A DNA stretch of 64,000 nucleotides from Dugong dugon (GCA_030035585.1 CM057462.1:143618734-143682733); one strand, 5' to 3'. Positions 34,053 to 46,439 are shown, counted from the first letter of the stretch. Notes: generated by a model not told the origin, from the letters alone. A program made the numbers and translations.

Positions 34053-35979
34053 TGCATACATTGCTGCAATCTTACTGTTTTAAGTGTATAAATTTTGATT
34101 ATATTTCCAAAAGTTTTTTTTCTTCTTCCTGTTTTAAATTGTATCACATGGTTGTGACTTTATTGTGTACTTGTATGGGTATAAGAAAGAATTTCGAATA
34201 ACATGTTAGGGTATGTTACAGTTGGGACTAATTCCTTATTTTGAACAGATACAGCAAGCATTATTAAAAATTGGCTTTGTACACTATTGCTTTTTCTTTT
34301 CTCATTAAAATAGGTGAAGCAGGGTCAAGTGCTAAATAGCACAGTGAATTTCTATAGCTATGCAAGAGAGGCCACTGAAATCTCTCATATGAAACTGAAA
34401 AATAAAATGAGGTAATCGGACCTAATTGAGAAAGTACTTCCCTCCTCGTAAATGATGGCTGATCCATCAGGTAAGAAGGAATGAAAGAAGAAACATTATT
34501 GCAAACTCATCTTTAAATGGGGATGAGATGGAACCTGCAATATTTTGTTCTTTTGCTGTTATTTTATGTATTTTGAGAATAAAGAGTAGCTCTTTTTAAA
34601 TAAAGAATAGATGAGATTATAATAATTCTTTACTTTATAGCCAATCAGGAATCCCAAGAAAGTACCCTGCCCAATATGACACAGTGAAGTACAGAGAAAA
34701 AATTCTAGGTCTCTTGATCCCTGTGTAATTGTATTTTCCAAAATATTAAAAATCTGAAACTAACCACATTACTATTATAGATACATTGTTATATTTTTCA
34801 TGAGCTTCCATTCTTATCTCACAAGACTAATTTTTTAAAACTAATTATAAGTAACATAGAAATAATATTTATAAGTGGCAACACAGCTTTCTGGTGCTTA
34901 CTCAGATGCTTTCTTAGACGCTCATAATAATTTCAATCTGGCCTTGAAAAAATAAAATTAAAATAGGCAGTTTTATTTGGTTAGCTATCAACTTACACCT
35001 ATCCTAATTACATCTATGACACGTACTCTTCTAGTTTTTACTGGCCAGTGATCAGGGGAGCAAGAAAATTCCATTCATATCATTTGAAACTGCCTTATCA
35101 TCTGCCAAATAGATCTTGCCCTAATGCAAATAGAACAGCCATAAAGAGATTTATAACACTGAAATAGACCAGAGAGTAGCCCATCTGTTGTAGGATAACC
35201 AATTTAGAACACAGATTCCTCCCAACTTTCTTTCTGCTTTAAAAAATAATAATAATAATTGCATGAGATCAAATTACCAAGTTCAGACTCATTTTAGAAG
35301 CGATAGTTATGTCCAAACTGCCCTTCATCTACTTAAATCTTACTAATGAATAAGAAAATATATTTCTGCAGTGCAAATTGAAGTATCTTAAAGCTGAAAG
35401 CAGGGTCAACTGCTTTCTCATCATAACCAAAACATAAGAAAGAATAAAATCAGTTAATATAGCAACAAGTGTAGGAGGAGGCTCCATGTCAAACTGATCA
35501 AGTGATTTTAGGAGCTTTTATTTATTTATTTATCTTTTGTATCTATATTTGTATGAAAATACTCAGCCAGAAACAAACAGATGTTTTTTCCCCTGTTAAC
35601 CACCCACTGAAACGTGTTAAAATGTCCAGGGGTGGAAAATCTGGCTCTTCAAACATTTTTAAATTCTAGAATCAAAAATTAATAGGCAAAGTTTATTTTG
35701 ATCACTTTCAAACATACGTTTTCTATGACCCAGCTGATATTTAACATCAGTGCAAAATATGCATATGTAGGTTAGGTGATGTCTATACTCTCCTCTCTTT
35801 GAACTTCAGCTAGGTGGTTGTAAGAAAATATTAAGTTGATAACATTTATTAAGTTTGCATGCTTTTCCTTTGTTTTCACCTAGTAGCATCATGATAAAAA
35901 CAACAATGAAATAAAAATTATGGAACAATTTTTCAGTAGTAGACTCAAAGTTGAGGAAATCACTAGATTATTTAATTTA
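34053..35979. other. AT-rich sequence without recognised gene
   Basis: No open frame over 70 codons carries any recognisable domain. A short (TTTA)n run lies at 35518-35533 and an (AAT)n run at 35245-35259. Confidence 0.45.
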
Positions 35980-36185
35980 GTATTCCATACATCTTATTTA
36001 CAAATTTGGAAAATGAGGTGTAAAGTGCTGAATGCAAGCAAATTCCCGGGATTGTCGCCATTATTCTATTATTTGTCATAATGGAATGAGGGCATTAGGT
36101 GCAAAACTCAGACACGCAGAGTACCTATCTGAAGTTAAACTGGAATCACAGACATGTTCTCTTCCATCAAACAGTGATCATTGAA
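35980..36185 (+). repeat. Possible MIR fragment
   Basis: ACAAATTTGGAAAATGAGGT, AAACTCAGACACGCAGAGTA and TGAAGTTAAACTGGAATCAC follow the usual order of MIR 3' halves. It is diverged. Confidence 0.3.
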
Positions 36186-36475
36186 ATAAAAAAAAGTATA
36201 TCTAAAAAAAAATTTTTTTAAAGTATAATGCACTGTACCTATACAATGAAATGTTTTGTTTTAGCTACATTATTTAAACTCCCAGAGGAAAATTCCTCTG
36301 AAAAATTAGGGTATTTGGACATAGAGAGTAACATCATAGGCTGTATATACTGGAAAAAAAGCAAGATTTGCTGCAGTTGTACTTAAAAGAAGGAGCCTTC
36401 AAAAACAATTTACGTGGTGTTAACTTATAAAAATATTATTTGAATACTGTGTTTTAAGACTACGGATATTATGCC

Positions 36476-36479
<4 letters not shown>

Positions 36480-36528
<49 letters not shown>
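36480..36528. repeat. (TA)n microsatellite
   Basis: About 24 TA units with no interruption, directly before an RTE 5' end. The run creates an artificial Tyr/Ile open frame that is not a gene. Confidence 0.95.
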
Positions 36529-36529
<1 letters not shown>

Positions 36530-36531
<2 letters not shown>

Positions 36532-37387
36532 ACGTGTCTGTGAGTTTGTTGTACTGTGGGGGCTTGTGTATTGCTGTAATGCTAGAAGCTATGCTCATTA
36601 ACAACTTGTGTTATGCAGATGACACATACTTGCTTGCTAAAAGTGAAGAGGACTTGAAGCACTTACTGAAGATCAAAGATCACAGACTTCAGTATGGATT
36701 ACATCTCAACAAAAGGAAAACAAAAATTCTCACAACTGGAACAAAAAGCACCATCATGATAAATGGAGAAAAGACTGAAGTTATCAAGGATTTCATTTTA
36801 CTTGGATGTACAATCAACATCTATGGAAGCAGCAGTCAAGAAATAAAAAGACACATTGCATTGGGCAAATCTGCTGCAAAAGACCTCTTTAAAGTGTTGA
36901 AAAGCAAAGATGTCACATTGAAGACTAAGGTGCGTCTGACCCAAGCCATGGTGTTTTCAATTGCCTCACAACATGTGAAAGCTGGACAATGAATAAGGAA
37001 GACCAAAGTAGAACTAATGACTTTGAATTGTGGTGTTGGCAAAGAATATTGAATATACCATGGACTGACAAAAGAACAAACAAATCTGTCTTGGAAGAAG
37101 TACAACCATAGTGTTGCTTAGAAGCAAGGATGGCGAGACTATGTCTCACATACTTAGGACATGTTATCATGGGGGATCAATCCCTGGAGAAGGGCATCAT
37201 GTTTGGTAAAAAGAAGGGCCAGTGAAAAGGAGGAAGACCTTCAACAAGATGGATTGACACAGTGGCTGCAACAATGTGCCCAAGCACAATAACGATTGTG
37301 AGACTGGAACAGGGCTGGGCATTGTTTTGTTCGGTTGTACGTAGTGTCACTATGAGTCGGAACCAACTAGACAGCACCTGACAACAA
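36530..37387 (+). mobile_element. RTE LINE, internal deletion (5' end joined to 3' third)
   Basis: Bases 36532-36591 are the RTE 5' end (GTCTGTGAGTTTGTTGTACT, GCTAGAAGCTATG). From 36592 the sequence jumps to the RT palm (CTCATTAACAACTTGTGTTA) and runs to the 3' end at 37387 (GCACCTGACAACAAAG). About 2.3 kb of the expected RTE is missing between them. The YADD catalytic motif is intact at 36612-36623. TA repeats flank it on both sides (36480-36528 and 37388-37412). Confidence 0.8.
36592..36992 (+). pseudogene. RTE reverse transcriptase fragment
   Basis: The frame from the deletion junction reads NLCYADDTYLLAKSEEDL and continues through LQYGLHLNKRKTKIL to a stop after HVKAGQ at 36992. It holds the RT catalytic block (YADD intact) and the thumb, but has no fingers or endonuclease, so it cannot act alone. 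Downstream sequence continues in other frames. Confidence 0.7.
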
Positions 37388-37414
37388 AGTATATATATAT
37401 ACATATATGTATAC

Positions 37415-37617
37415 AAATGGGTGATACAAACTGCTTACACACTTGAATGCTAACCAAAAGGTTGGAGGTTCGAGTCCACTCAGACAGAGATGCCTCTAAA
37501 GAAAGGTCTGGCGATCTACCTTGGAAAAATCAGCCATTGAGAACACTTTGGAGCACAGTTCAACTCTGACACACATGGGGCCACCATCAGTGGAAATTGC
37601 ATTGACTGCAACTGGTA
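37415..37617 (+). mobile_element. AfroSINE copy (long form)
   Basis: It starts GGGTGATACAAACTGC with an intact B box GGTTGGAGGTTCGAGTCC. It then has AAAGGTCTGGCGATCTACC, CACACATGGGGCCACCATC and the 3' end AAATTGCATTGACTGCAACT. The 5' end is missing a few bases. Confidence 0.8.
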
Positions 37618-39604
37618 TATATACATACTTCTGGTCTTTTACTGTCTCTTTCACTGTATATATATGTGTGTATATATATATGATACAGAGATTCTCTATA
37701 AAAATATTTTGAAATCATGCATTTTATTATTTCTTAGCTAATTTACATATTTTAAAAATTATCTTCAGTTAGGCACTTTAGTAATTATGCTACCCTTTTA
37801 AATTACTTTAGGTACAACTATATCACCTATATTCAAATCTTCAGACATTTTTATAATCAAATAATGAATTGCTTTTTTCTCTTGTTTTTCTACATCAGTT
37901 TTTTTATTTTCCACTAAATCAACCTGTTCACTATTATAAGCCATAAATTCCTTATATCTAAAATAATCAAACTATACAGGATTTGGGGGGGGGGTATGTG
38001 TTCTATTGATTTTTGTATCCCAAGAATTCAGAACAGTACTAGGCATGTGGTAGAAATATATTAAATATGTTTATTCATCTGATTAATGAAGGAAACAGTG
38101 ATATTACAACCTACTAGTATATTTTATACTTCTTTATAAAAAAGCACATGTATTACATTTATAAAAAACACATATTACATTATATTGAAGTGCAATGTAT
38201 CATTCAAAGTTTGAAAGATAAGTATAAGATTATTGACTCATAGTTAATATTTTACTAACATTAATATGTCACTTAAGAATGTGACTAGATACATGACATC
38301 ACATATTCAATAAAAAACCTCAGTTGGAGTGACTTTTAAATAAGGAATATATTCAAAATGAGCAAAAATATTATCTTCCCTTAAAATGTATTTGATTATC
38401 CTCAATTATGAAATAGATTTCCTATTTATATATATGGCAACATAGTAATTAAGTATTTTTAATAAATCTAATTTTGTTCCCTAGGAAATAATGCTACATT
38501 ATAACAATACATAATTTCATTTGTGTTGCAATCAGCTTAAAATTTTATAATTATTAAACATGAATAACCATTACTGCTGACCTGAAAAATTTAATTTAAA
38601 CTTAATATTTCTTAAGAGTACAGTGATTAGGCTGGTAACTCCACATTTATTTTCCTTTTTGTTTCATAGCCATGAAAGTATCTGAAAGAGATCTGGACCT
38701 TGCCGTGTTGTCTATGCTTCATTGTAGTATCCTGCTGGATAAACAAGAACCTCAGTGATGACCTTTTTTTTTTTTTTTTGGTAAGTGTAGTTTTAAAAAG
38801 TGATATATGGAGGGTTACTGTATTTTACCTAAGACATACTAATCTATCACATTCTTTACATATATTATATCAATTTTTTAAATGGGTATTCTGCTGTCAT
38901 GCAACAATTGAAAAGGGCAAGCCTTCTGTTTTAGACATTATGAAACTGAAAACTGATTGTAGTTCAAATGTTTCTAATAAGAAGCTGGAAATGACACCTT
39001 AATATAGCAAAGTACATTATAAATGTAACAAACAAATATAATATAACAAAGAACAGGCCTATTAAACAAAGACGAAGAATAAATTGAAGGACATTGAGAC
39101 AAGGCAGCTGGCATACCACCCTCTATTAAAACAGTCCTTGATCTCTGCCATGTTCTGTCAGTTGCCAGATGGTCAGGGATTTGTTTTTCAGTGTGTGACA
39201 CCTGATATGGGCTGACAAGAAACACGAGGTTAGAACAATCGCAGCTCTCTATGTGTGCCATTGACCCAAATTAGCAAAAAATGCATCTCTCCTCTGCACA
39301 AATAATAATTGTCAGAAAACAATTTTTAAATGTAGCATCTTTTGGCATTCCATTTGCTTCCAAGGGACTTAGGGCATCTTTATGTTTTAATGGCTAGTTT
39401 AATGATAATGGCTTCGTCTCTTGGTGCATATGTATATTCTATCAGTAGACAAGTTTTAGAAGTTTCCATTTATTATCCTTGGTCCCTCAAGAATGTGGTA
39501 TTGGATTTTCTTGGTTTTAGAAGTAATAATATTGTAATTAAGTCTCACTTTCATAAAACTCACATCAACATGTTGTTAAATGACATACTCGTGTATAAAA
39601 AAAA
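37618..39604. other. AT-rich sequence, nothing recognised
   Basis: A G-run (GGGGGGGGGG) lies at 37984-37993. Short (TA/TG) runs lie at 37615-37682. A T-run lies at 38764-38780. The stretch 39060-39260 is less AT-rich but carries no recognised family or gene. Confidence 0.4.
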
Positions 39605-39710
39605 AAGTTGCCCTCCAGTCGATTCCAACTCATAGCGACACTATAGGACAGAGTAAATCTGTCCCATAGAGTTTCCAAGGAGCACCTGGTGGATTTGAAC
39701 TGCTGACCTA
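39605..39710 (-). mobile_element. AfroSINE fragment (5' part missing)
   Basis: On the minus strand it begins AGGTCAGCAGTTCAAATCC (B box) and continues with AGGTGCTCCTTGGAAACTCT and GTCGCTATGAGTTGGAATCG. The head with the A box is missing. Confidence 0.75.
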
Positions 39711-39852
39711 TAATTCTTATAAAATAGATTGAGATTATTTGAACTTCATTAATATATTTTAATTTATATATTAAAATTAGACAAAAGAAAAGGTACACAT
39801 AACAGAAGACAACAAAAAGTGTTTGTACACATGCTTACCATTTCAGAATATA

Positions 39853-39960
39853 GGCAGTCTCCAGGTTATGAAGTTCAATTTACCGATAACTTGGCTATTT
39901 ATCATACAATACCATGTATAAAACCTCATAATACCCTGCCTGGTATCATATATATGTCAC
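39853..39960. mobile_element. One end of a DNA-transposon-like element
   Basis: GGCAGTCTCCAGGTTATGAA resembles the left end of the element at 40290-40591 (ACAGTCCCCAGGTTATGAAT). The other end was not found; the sequence runs into (TA)n. Confidence 0.4.
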
Positions 39961-39980
39961 ATATATGTGTGTGTGCTATG

Positions 39981-39987
39981 TGATATA

Positions 39988-40024
<37 letters not shown>
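39981..40024. repeat. (TA)n microsatellite
   Basis: TA dinucleotide run with one TG interruption, between two transposon fragments. Confidence 0.9.
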
Positions 40025-40026
<2 letters not shown>

Positions 40027-40224
40027 AAACTCATTGCCGTCACATCAATTCTGACTCATGGTGACCCTATAGGACAGAGTAGAACTACCCCATAGAGTTT
40101 CCAATGCTGTAATCTTTACAGAAGCAGACTGCCACATCTTTCTCCTGCAGAATGGCTGGTGGGTTCAAACCACTGAACTTTCAGTTAGCAGTTGAGCACT
40201 TAGCCACTGTGCCACTAGGGCTCC
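40027..40224 (-). mobile_element. AfroSINE copy (long form)
   Basis: On the minus strand it begins GGAGCCCTAGTGGCACAGTG with A box GGCACAGTGGC and B box region GTGGTTTGAACCCACC. It then has GGAGAAAGATGTGGCAG and a 3' end with CACCATGAGTCAGAATTGAT. Confidence 0.85.
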
Positions 40225-40289
40225 TCATGTCTTATATATGTCATATGTATTCCATAAATATCATATATGTGTCCTATATATGTTATGTA

Positions 40290-40591
40290 TCTGGACAGTC
40301 CCCAGGTTATGAATGAGATCCATTCCTGAGTGTGTCTTTAAGCTGATTTTGTAGCTAAGTCAGAACAGGTGTATATGGTTCTTATTTAGCCTTAGTTCAG
40401 TGCAACAAAAGGCTCAAAGACTTTTCAGGGATTTAATAGCTGAACAATCAGCAAGTGAAAGTGATTGTGATGAAGAACTTGTTGCTAGTCCCAGTTTGTT
40501 CAATCGTTTCCACATGAGGGCAAATTTACATACCATTAAAGGGCAAGTATGAATTGTCTGTAAATTGGACATTCATAACCCGGGGACTTGC
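40290..40591. mobile_element. Short nonautonomous DNA transposon, about 300 bp
   Basis: The left end TCTGGACAGTCCCCAGGTTA and the right end, reverse-complemented as GCAAGTCCCCGGGTTATGAA, form imperfect terminal inverted repeats. A TA dinucleotide lies just outside each end (40288-40289 and 40592-40593). No coding frame. The GTCCCC core resembles the ends of the Tigger/pogo-like element at 56970-57708. Confidence 0.5.
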
Positions 40592-40602
40592 TATGTATAT
40601 AG

Positions 40603-40605
<3 letters not shown>

Positions 40606-40647
<42 letters not shown>
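40606..40647. repeat. (CA)n microsatellite
   Basis: About 20 uninterrupted CA units. Confidence 0.95.
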
Positions 40648-40652
<5 letters not shown>

Positions 40653-42739
40653 CATATATGTATGAGTTATGTAATATGTATATAATGAGTTCATTTTACA
40701 GAATCATGTGCACTTAAAGATTAATTTATGCCTCCCAAAAGAGTATGTTTTACTATAGTTTTATCTAGATTGTTTTCTTTTATATGTATGGTACATTTTC
40801 ATAATCCATTCCCGTCAAATAATAACTCAAGAAAAATCAAAGAATCAAGAATTATATTTGACCTTTGCTCTCAAAATCTGAAGTTGCTTCACTTTGCAGT
40901 CACTTCCCAATAATGTCATTTTATCTTGTTCTTTTAAAACCCATGTTTGGCTACTTTTAACATTTTGGCATAAAGGTGATCACTTGTATCTATGTGGCCC
41001 TTCCTAAATTAGGGATCAATAGTGATGAGAATTTACAAAAGGCTTTATTTTAATTAGAGAAACAGTAAAGAAAAATTAAAATGTTAAAAAATGTAGGTTT
41101 TTGCTAGATGGCACTCTCTATAGATGGGAAAGTAAATGTTAGAAAACCATAAAAAATACTTTCCTGGGAAACAAAGTCATGAGAATAGAGGCCTAGAATG
41201 ACTGAATATTTATCTCTGTCCCTAAGGAAATGATTATAACTCAACCAATTCCATTACCTTCTTCTAAAACTGCTCTGAGATGTATTCATTGCTTCATTTA
41301 ATATAACAAGACACTATTCATGTATTTTGATAATTTATTTAAATAACAGGTGTGAGAGGGTTCTGAAAATATGCAATTACATGTTTTCTTTTTTCTTATA
41401 CAAAAGTTGGATTATCCAGATATAACCCACATTTAATTTAGAAAAATCTCTCTATAGAGTTTTTTGAATATAGGAAATAAAAAATTTCTTTTGCACATTG
41501 ATTAAATATATTATTTATACATAAGTGAGATAGATGTAACATGAGTTATATATGAGTGGTAATAATTTGTAGTTTACCTCCAAATAGGTCCAAAATAATC
41601 TTGTTTCCCTGTAGACTCCTCAGTTTAGCATTTGATTTGGATGTTTAATATGTAATATTATGACTTACCTAATAAGTAAGTTAAGAGTGGAAAGGAATTT
41701 TTCTTCTAGCCAAGATGAAATAACAGAATCCGAATGTATCCTTCTCCCTGAAAGAATTTATTTTTAAAGACCATATATGTGAAAAAAACATTTTTTTCCA
41801 AGACATTGGCCATTAAGTCATGTAGGACAGTGTGACTGATAGAAGGCCATCAAATATGTTGAGCCCTGCAATTGCTCAGCTGACTGCTTTAGGGAGATTC
41901 CAGGCCACAGAGCAAGCAGGGGAAACCAGCAGATAATTGGCAATTGCTAAACTGATGAGCTGGTACTCCAGGAAGGCTGAGGTGAGTAAATTTTACGGAG
42001 CAGAGTACTGGATTGAGGATAGATGTGGGTGCGCACACACACAAACACACACATAAAAAGAGAGAAAGACAGAGAGAGGTGGATTTACTACTCTTCACAA
42101 AATTGGTTGATAACATTGTGAGGGCTGACAAGCCCCAAATGAGTATGTCAAGAGATAGGCTGAAAACTTATGCAGGCTTGGGTCCCCAAACGAGTTCTGG
42201 CTAGAAGAAAGGGCTTTGCAAATGACATCTGAGCATTGCAAGCAGACAGGGATTGTTCCTCTTGTGTTTGAACTTTCATTTTAAAGACGTCATTTTTATT
42301 TTCAGGATTATGGCTTAGTTGCTTTAATAAAAATATATGAATTTCCAATATCTTAGGCTTGATTAAGCCTCTAAAGGAAGTTATTTTTAATTTAGCTATG
42401 ATTTAGTTCTTTCAATTTTTAGTTTGTATTCCTAAGATTTTTAACAGCTGAATGAATGTGCCTCAAAGGTATTACCTTGTTAACCTTGGAACTACTCTAA
42501 TGTTAGCTTTGCAAAGGACACAAGACTCAGAAGGGGAAAAAAAAAACACACACAAAACAATGACAACATTTTTATTGTTATATATGTGTTCGTGATTGAA
42601 ATTTTTACTCTTTTAATCTCCAACAATTTGGGCAATTTAAAATAATATAGACTATTCACTTACAATAATAGAAACAATTAATTTTTGCCTTTGGTATTTA
42701 CTAAAACAAAGGAAGAACACAAGTGTATCCTTATATAAA
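40648..42739. other. AT-rich sequence without recognised gene
   Basis: 41880-42250 is less AT-rich (CAGGCCACAGAGCAAGCAGG, AGATGTGGGTGCGCACACAC) and includes a short (CA)n run at 42032-42052. It may be an old LTR, but the ends are not visible. The rest is unrecognised. Confidence 0.4.
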
Positions 42740-44610
42740 AATTGTTTCCTGAAAATTCTAAAACATTTTTTAGCACTTCTTTTATTATTTTTAATTTCTA
42801 TATACTAGAATTCCCTATTGTGGTGTACAGTTCTATAAAATATCCACAGAGTTGTGTCCAAAATAAAGATACAGCTACTTTACGCCCACCAAAAAAGTCT
42901 ACTGTGTTTCCCCTTTGTAGTCACACACTTACTTCATACTTAACCCCCTGATCTCCTCTCAGGTCCCATACATTTGGGGTTTCCATAATATCATATAAAT
43001 AGATCCATACTCTATATGCCTTTTGTTTCTTGTTTCTATTACTTAGCTTAACATGTTATAGATTCATCCATTGTGTTGGATAAATTAATAGTTTGTTTTT
43101 GTTTTTTACAGCTGAATAGTATTTAATTGTGTGGATGAAACAGTTCTATTTGTTTTCAGTTTTTGGCAGTTAGATGTAAAACCGTTATAAACATTTATGC
43201 ACAGATTATTGTGTCAACATAGGTTTTCGATTAAGTTGATAATGCTTATTCCTATGAGAAGTACCATTTTTGTAATTTCCCTGGGATTTTAAAATGTTGG
43301 AAATAAAATCTTCTGTGAATAGAGACAGTTGTGTTTCTTCCTTTCCTATTGATACACCTTTAATTTCTTTTTGTTGCCTATTGTCTTCCACACTAGGACA
43401 TTCAGTACAGTGTTGAAGAGGAGTAATAAGAGCAGACACACTTTTAATTAGAAATCATTCTGTGTTTCACCATTAAGTAGATTGTTAGCTGTAGGTTTTT
43501 TGTAGGTGCTTTTTATAACATTAAGGGAATTTCACTTTATTACAACTTTCTAGTTTCGAATCATGAATGAATGTTGAATTTTCTCAAATGTCTTTTCCAT
43601 TATCTATTGATAGGACTGTGTGAATTTTCTACTTAATCAGTTTATATGGTGAATTACAATGGTGATTTTCAAATGTTGACCCAGCCTTGCATTCCAGGAT
43701 TTAACCTCCTCTCTACCCATATAAGGATGTATAATCCTTTTTATATATTGCTGGATTTGATTTGCTAATGTTTTATTGATTCTTTTTTTTTTTGTTTTTT
43801 GTTTTTTTGGTCCACTATCATAAAGAATATTGGTCTGTAGGCTTCTTTCTTTGTAATGTATTTGGTTTTGGTATGATGGTAATGATAATTTCATAAAAAT
43901 AGTTGAGCAATGCTTGTTGTGCTTATTTTATTTTATTTTATTTTTTTTGGAAGAAACCATGTAGACTTGGTAATATTTCATTTTTTAAACGCTTTGTAGA
44001 ATCTTTAAGAGAAATCATCTTTGACAGTGTTAGTGTTTTTTTTCTTCTGAGAAGTTTTAACTATGGATTTTATTTCTTTAATAGGCATAAGTTATACAAG
44101 TTATCTATTATTTCTTGAGTGAATTTTGGTAGTTTATGTCTTTCAAGAAAATAGACCATTTAATTTAAATTATCAGGTTTATAGGCACTGAACATTAGTG
44201 ATATTCTCTTACTCCTCCTTACTTATTCTTGTAATTTCTGTAGATGGTGTAGTGATATATCCTCTTTCCTTTCTGATATTGGTTATTTGTGTCAGTTCTC
44301 TTTTTGTCCTGGTCATTCTGTAGAAAGATCTATCAATTTTTTATTTATGTTTTCAAAGAACCAGTTTTTGCTTTTATTTATTTTTATTGGTATTATTTTC
44401 ATTCATTTTTATTGATTTTGTTCTTTATAGTATTATTTCTTTGGCTTGCTCTTCTATTAATAATTTCTTAAGGTGGAAGCTTATTGATTTGAGACCTCTC
44501 TGTTTTAATAATATTAGTATTTAATGGTATAAATCTCCTTAATTCTGTTGTCTGGAACATAGAACTTGGTTTGGCCTTTGTTTCTAGCTTCTGAAAATAG
44601 TCTGAGAAAT
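42740..44610 (-). mobile_element. Old L1M-type LINE fragment
   Basis: Reversed L1 ORF2 phrases occur in order: ATATCATATAAATAGATCCA, AGCTGAATAGTATTTAATTG, GTAGATTGTTAGCTGTAGG, ACCCAGCCTTGCATTCCAGG, TATTGGTCTGTAGGCTTCTT and TCAAAGAACCAGTTTTTGC. They span from near the ORF2 C-terminus back into the RT region. No frame survives. Confidence 0.65.
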
Positions 44611-44638
44611 TAAGGTACTCTTTGTTTTCCAAACTAGT

Positions 44639-46400
44639 GAGGCAAACAGAAGCTGCGTAGGCCCCACAGTTGCACTACCTTCAGGAAGGGAGGGAGTATA
44701 TTGTAATCATGCATATTCCTTGATTGGATCCATCATAACTATGCATTAAGACCCCAGTCATGCATATTCCTTGAGGTCCCAATGACTAAGGGACTCTGGG
44801 CCTTGGAGCTGTCTCTCTTTGGGGCCTACTGGATAGGTAAGAACATCCATGAATGGGAGAAGGTGGCACATCCCTAGGGACAAGGGGGGGCCATGCTGGG
44901 AACTCTCCTATACCTTGCCTGATGCGTCTCTTCACTTGTATCCCTTCTGGTTATAATAAATAGGTAAGTATAAGTATAGGTAATAGTCTCCGTGAATTTT
45001 GTGAAGCATTATAGAGAATTAATGAACCCACAAGGGAGAATGGGATTCTGACTTAGCTCAGGTGGCTAATTCAAAGGAGGGCTGGGCAAGCAGTCATAAG
45101 GACACGGTCCTAACTCATGAGGAACCAGCATAGGGTGGCTGGTAGACAGAAAAAGACTGCACGGGCTGTTGATGAAGAAAGAGTCCTTCTAGCTTGTGAC
45201 CTAGCACCAGAGGGCTGGAGGGAGAGAGAGAGGCTGGCCAGTCTGAAGTAGAGGGAGTTGTGCAGACTTCTGAGCTACAGCCAATAACCTGGCCTCAGGT
45301 GGCCAGGGATGTTTTGACCTAATTTTGGACAGTTAGGGTGAGAGAGGAATTGTCAAGATAGTGGCTGGCAACAAAAAACTTGGAGATATGGGATGGTGAA
45401 GCCCTGATCCATTTCCAGGTGGGAATTTGATTCATGCTGATCCTTGCCATGACAGTTAGTGTTAAAGGTGGGATTTGCCCACTTTGCATCTTAGTAGTAG
45501 TGTCACAGCTGGTTACAGGATGGGATTCTCTAAAACAGTCCTAATTAATGAAGACACCAAATTTTGGAAGAGACAGGATGAACAGGCAGGGAATGAGAAA
45601 GGTTTTGTTCTTGGATGGTTACCTTGGCTATGGTTATTTGCAATGGGCTAAATGAAAGTAAGATGTGAGCCAAACTCAGATTTTGGACAGTCCATACCAG
45701 AGCCCAAAGCTGAGGGACCCCTACTGAAGGAATGTGTGGGTGAAAAACCCAAGACAGGGCTGAGTTTGGGTTCAGGTGAGGATCCCAAGGCTAGCCTGAG
45801 TTGAGATTCGGTGGGCTGAGAGGCACAGCCACCAGCCTAGGAGCAGCTTCTAAAGGGAGAAGTTTTGTTAAAACAGCAGATAACAAAGAAGGAATGTGTT
45901 GGGGAGAATCCCAAGGCTAATTTAGATCTGGAACCTGAGGAACAACCACTAATTTGGAGCCCTTTTCAAAGGGAAGGAAAGGTTATGCTGAGAAAAGACA
46001 GAAGGAAGAGTCAAGAAACTCTTTCCAGCAAGGTGGAAACTTTGAAATGGTTGTTAAGAAATGAAACGGATGAAGTGGATATTGATGGAGTTAGAACTGA
46101 AGTTCTAATGCAGCCCTACTTGATGTTGAAATAAGTAACAGAAACAACTGCTGGCTTTCCAATGGTAAAAAGGCCTAAGAAAGCCTTTTCTTAGTACTCT
46201 TGGTACTCCAGTTGGGAGGAATTTAAAAAGCTAAAAGTCAGAGGTTATAACGAAAAGCCTCATTGTCTGGAATGGTTTGGGGCAAAGACCCAGCAGGCTA
46301 ATCAAAATGACTGACAAGGGCCAGAATCTTCCTGGTGAGACCCCAGCCAGGAACTCTGGCCATAATGGATATTAATGAGTAAAATGATCAGGGGGTAGAA
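44639..46400 (+). mobile_element. ERV1-like element: LTR plus non-coding internal part
   Basis: GC-richer sequence starts at TGAGGCAAACAG next to old L1M. An LTR-like part (44639 to about 45040) contains TGCATATTCCTTGAGGTCCC and TATAATAAATAGG. It is followed by an internal part with AATGGGATTCTGAC, GGAGGGCTGGGCAAGCAG and AAAGGTGGGATTTGCCCAC. An imperfect repeat of about 155-165 bases occurs around 45740-45990 (GGAATGTGTGGGTGAAAAAC and GGAATGTGTTGGGGAGAATC). Class I ERV is inferred from layout; ends and primer site were not defined. Confidence 0.4.
45865..46134 (+). pseudogene. Small open frame in the ERV1-like internal region
   Basis: An 89-codon charged frame begins MLKQQITKKECVGENPKAN. It has no recognisable domain. 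Its N-terminal part falls in the imperfect repeat of the surrounding element, so it is most likely part of the retroviral leader or gag remnant and not a host gene. Confidence 0.3.
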
Positions 46401-46439
46401 AAGGGAAGTTTGGATGAAAACCTAGAGGTTTGTTTTTGT

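Noticed and set aside
36471..36992. 173-codon frame as one protein
   Set aside because: The N-terminal Tyr/Ile run is the translated (TA)n microsatellite; only the RTE part after 36592 is meaningful.
38640..39010. Possible host exon around 38700-39002
   Set aside because: The 100-codon frame crosses a T-run, shows no domain, and no consistent splice-site pair or neighbouring exon was seen.
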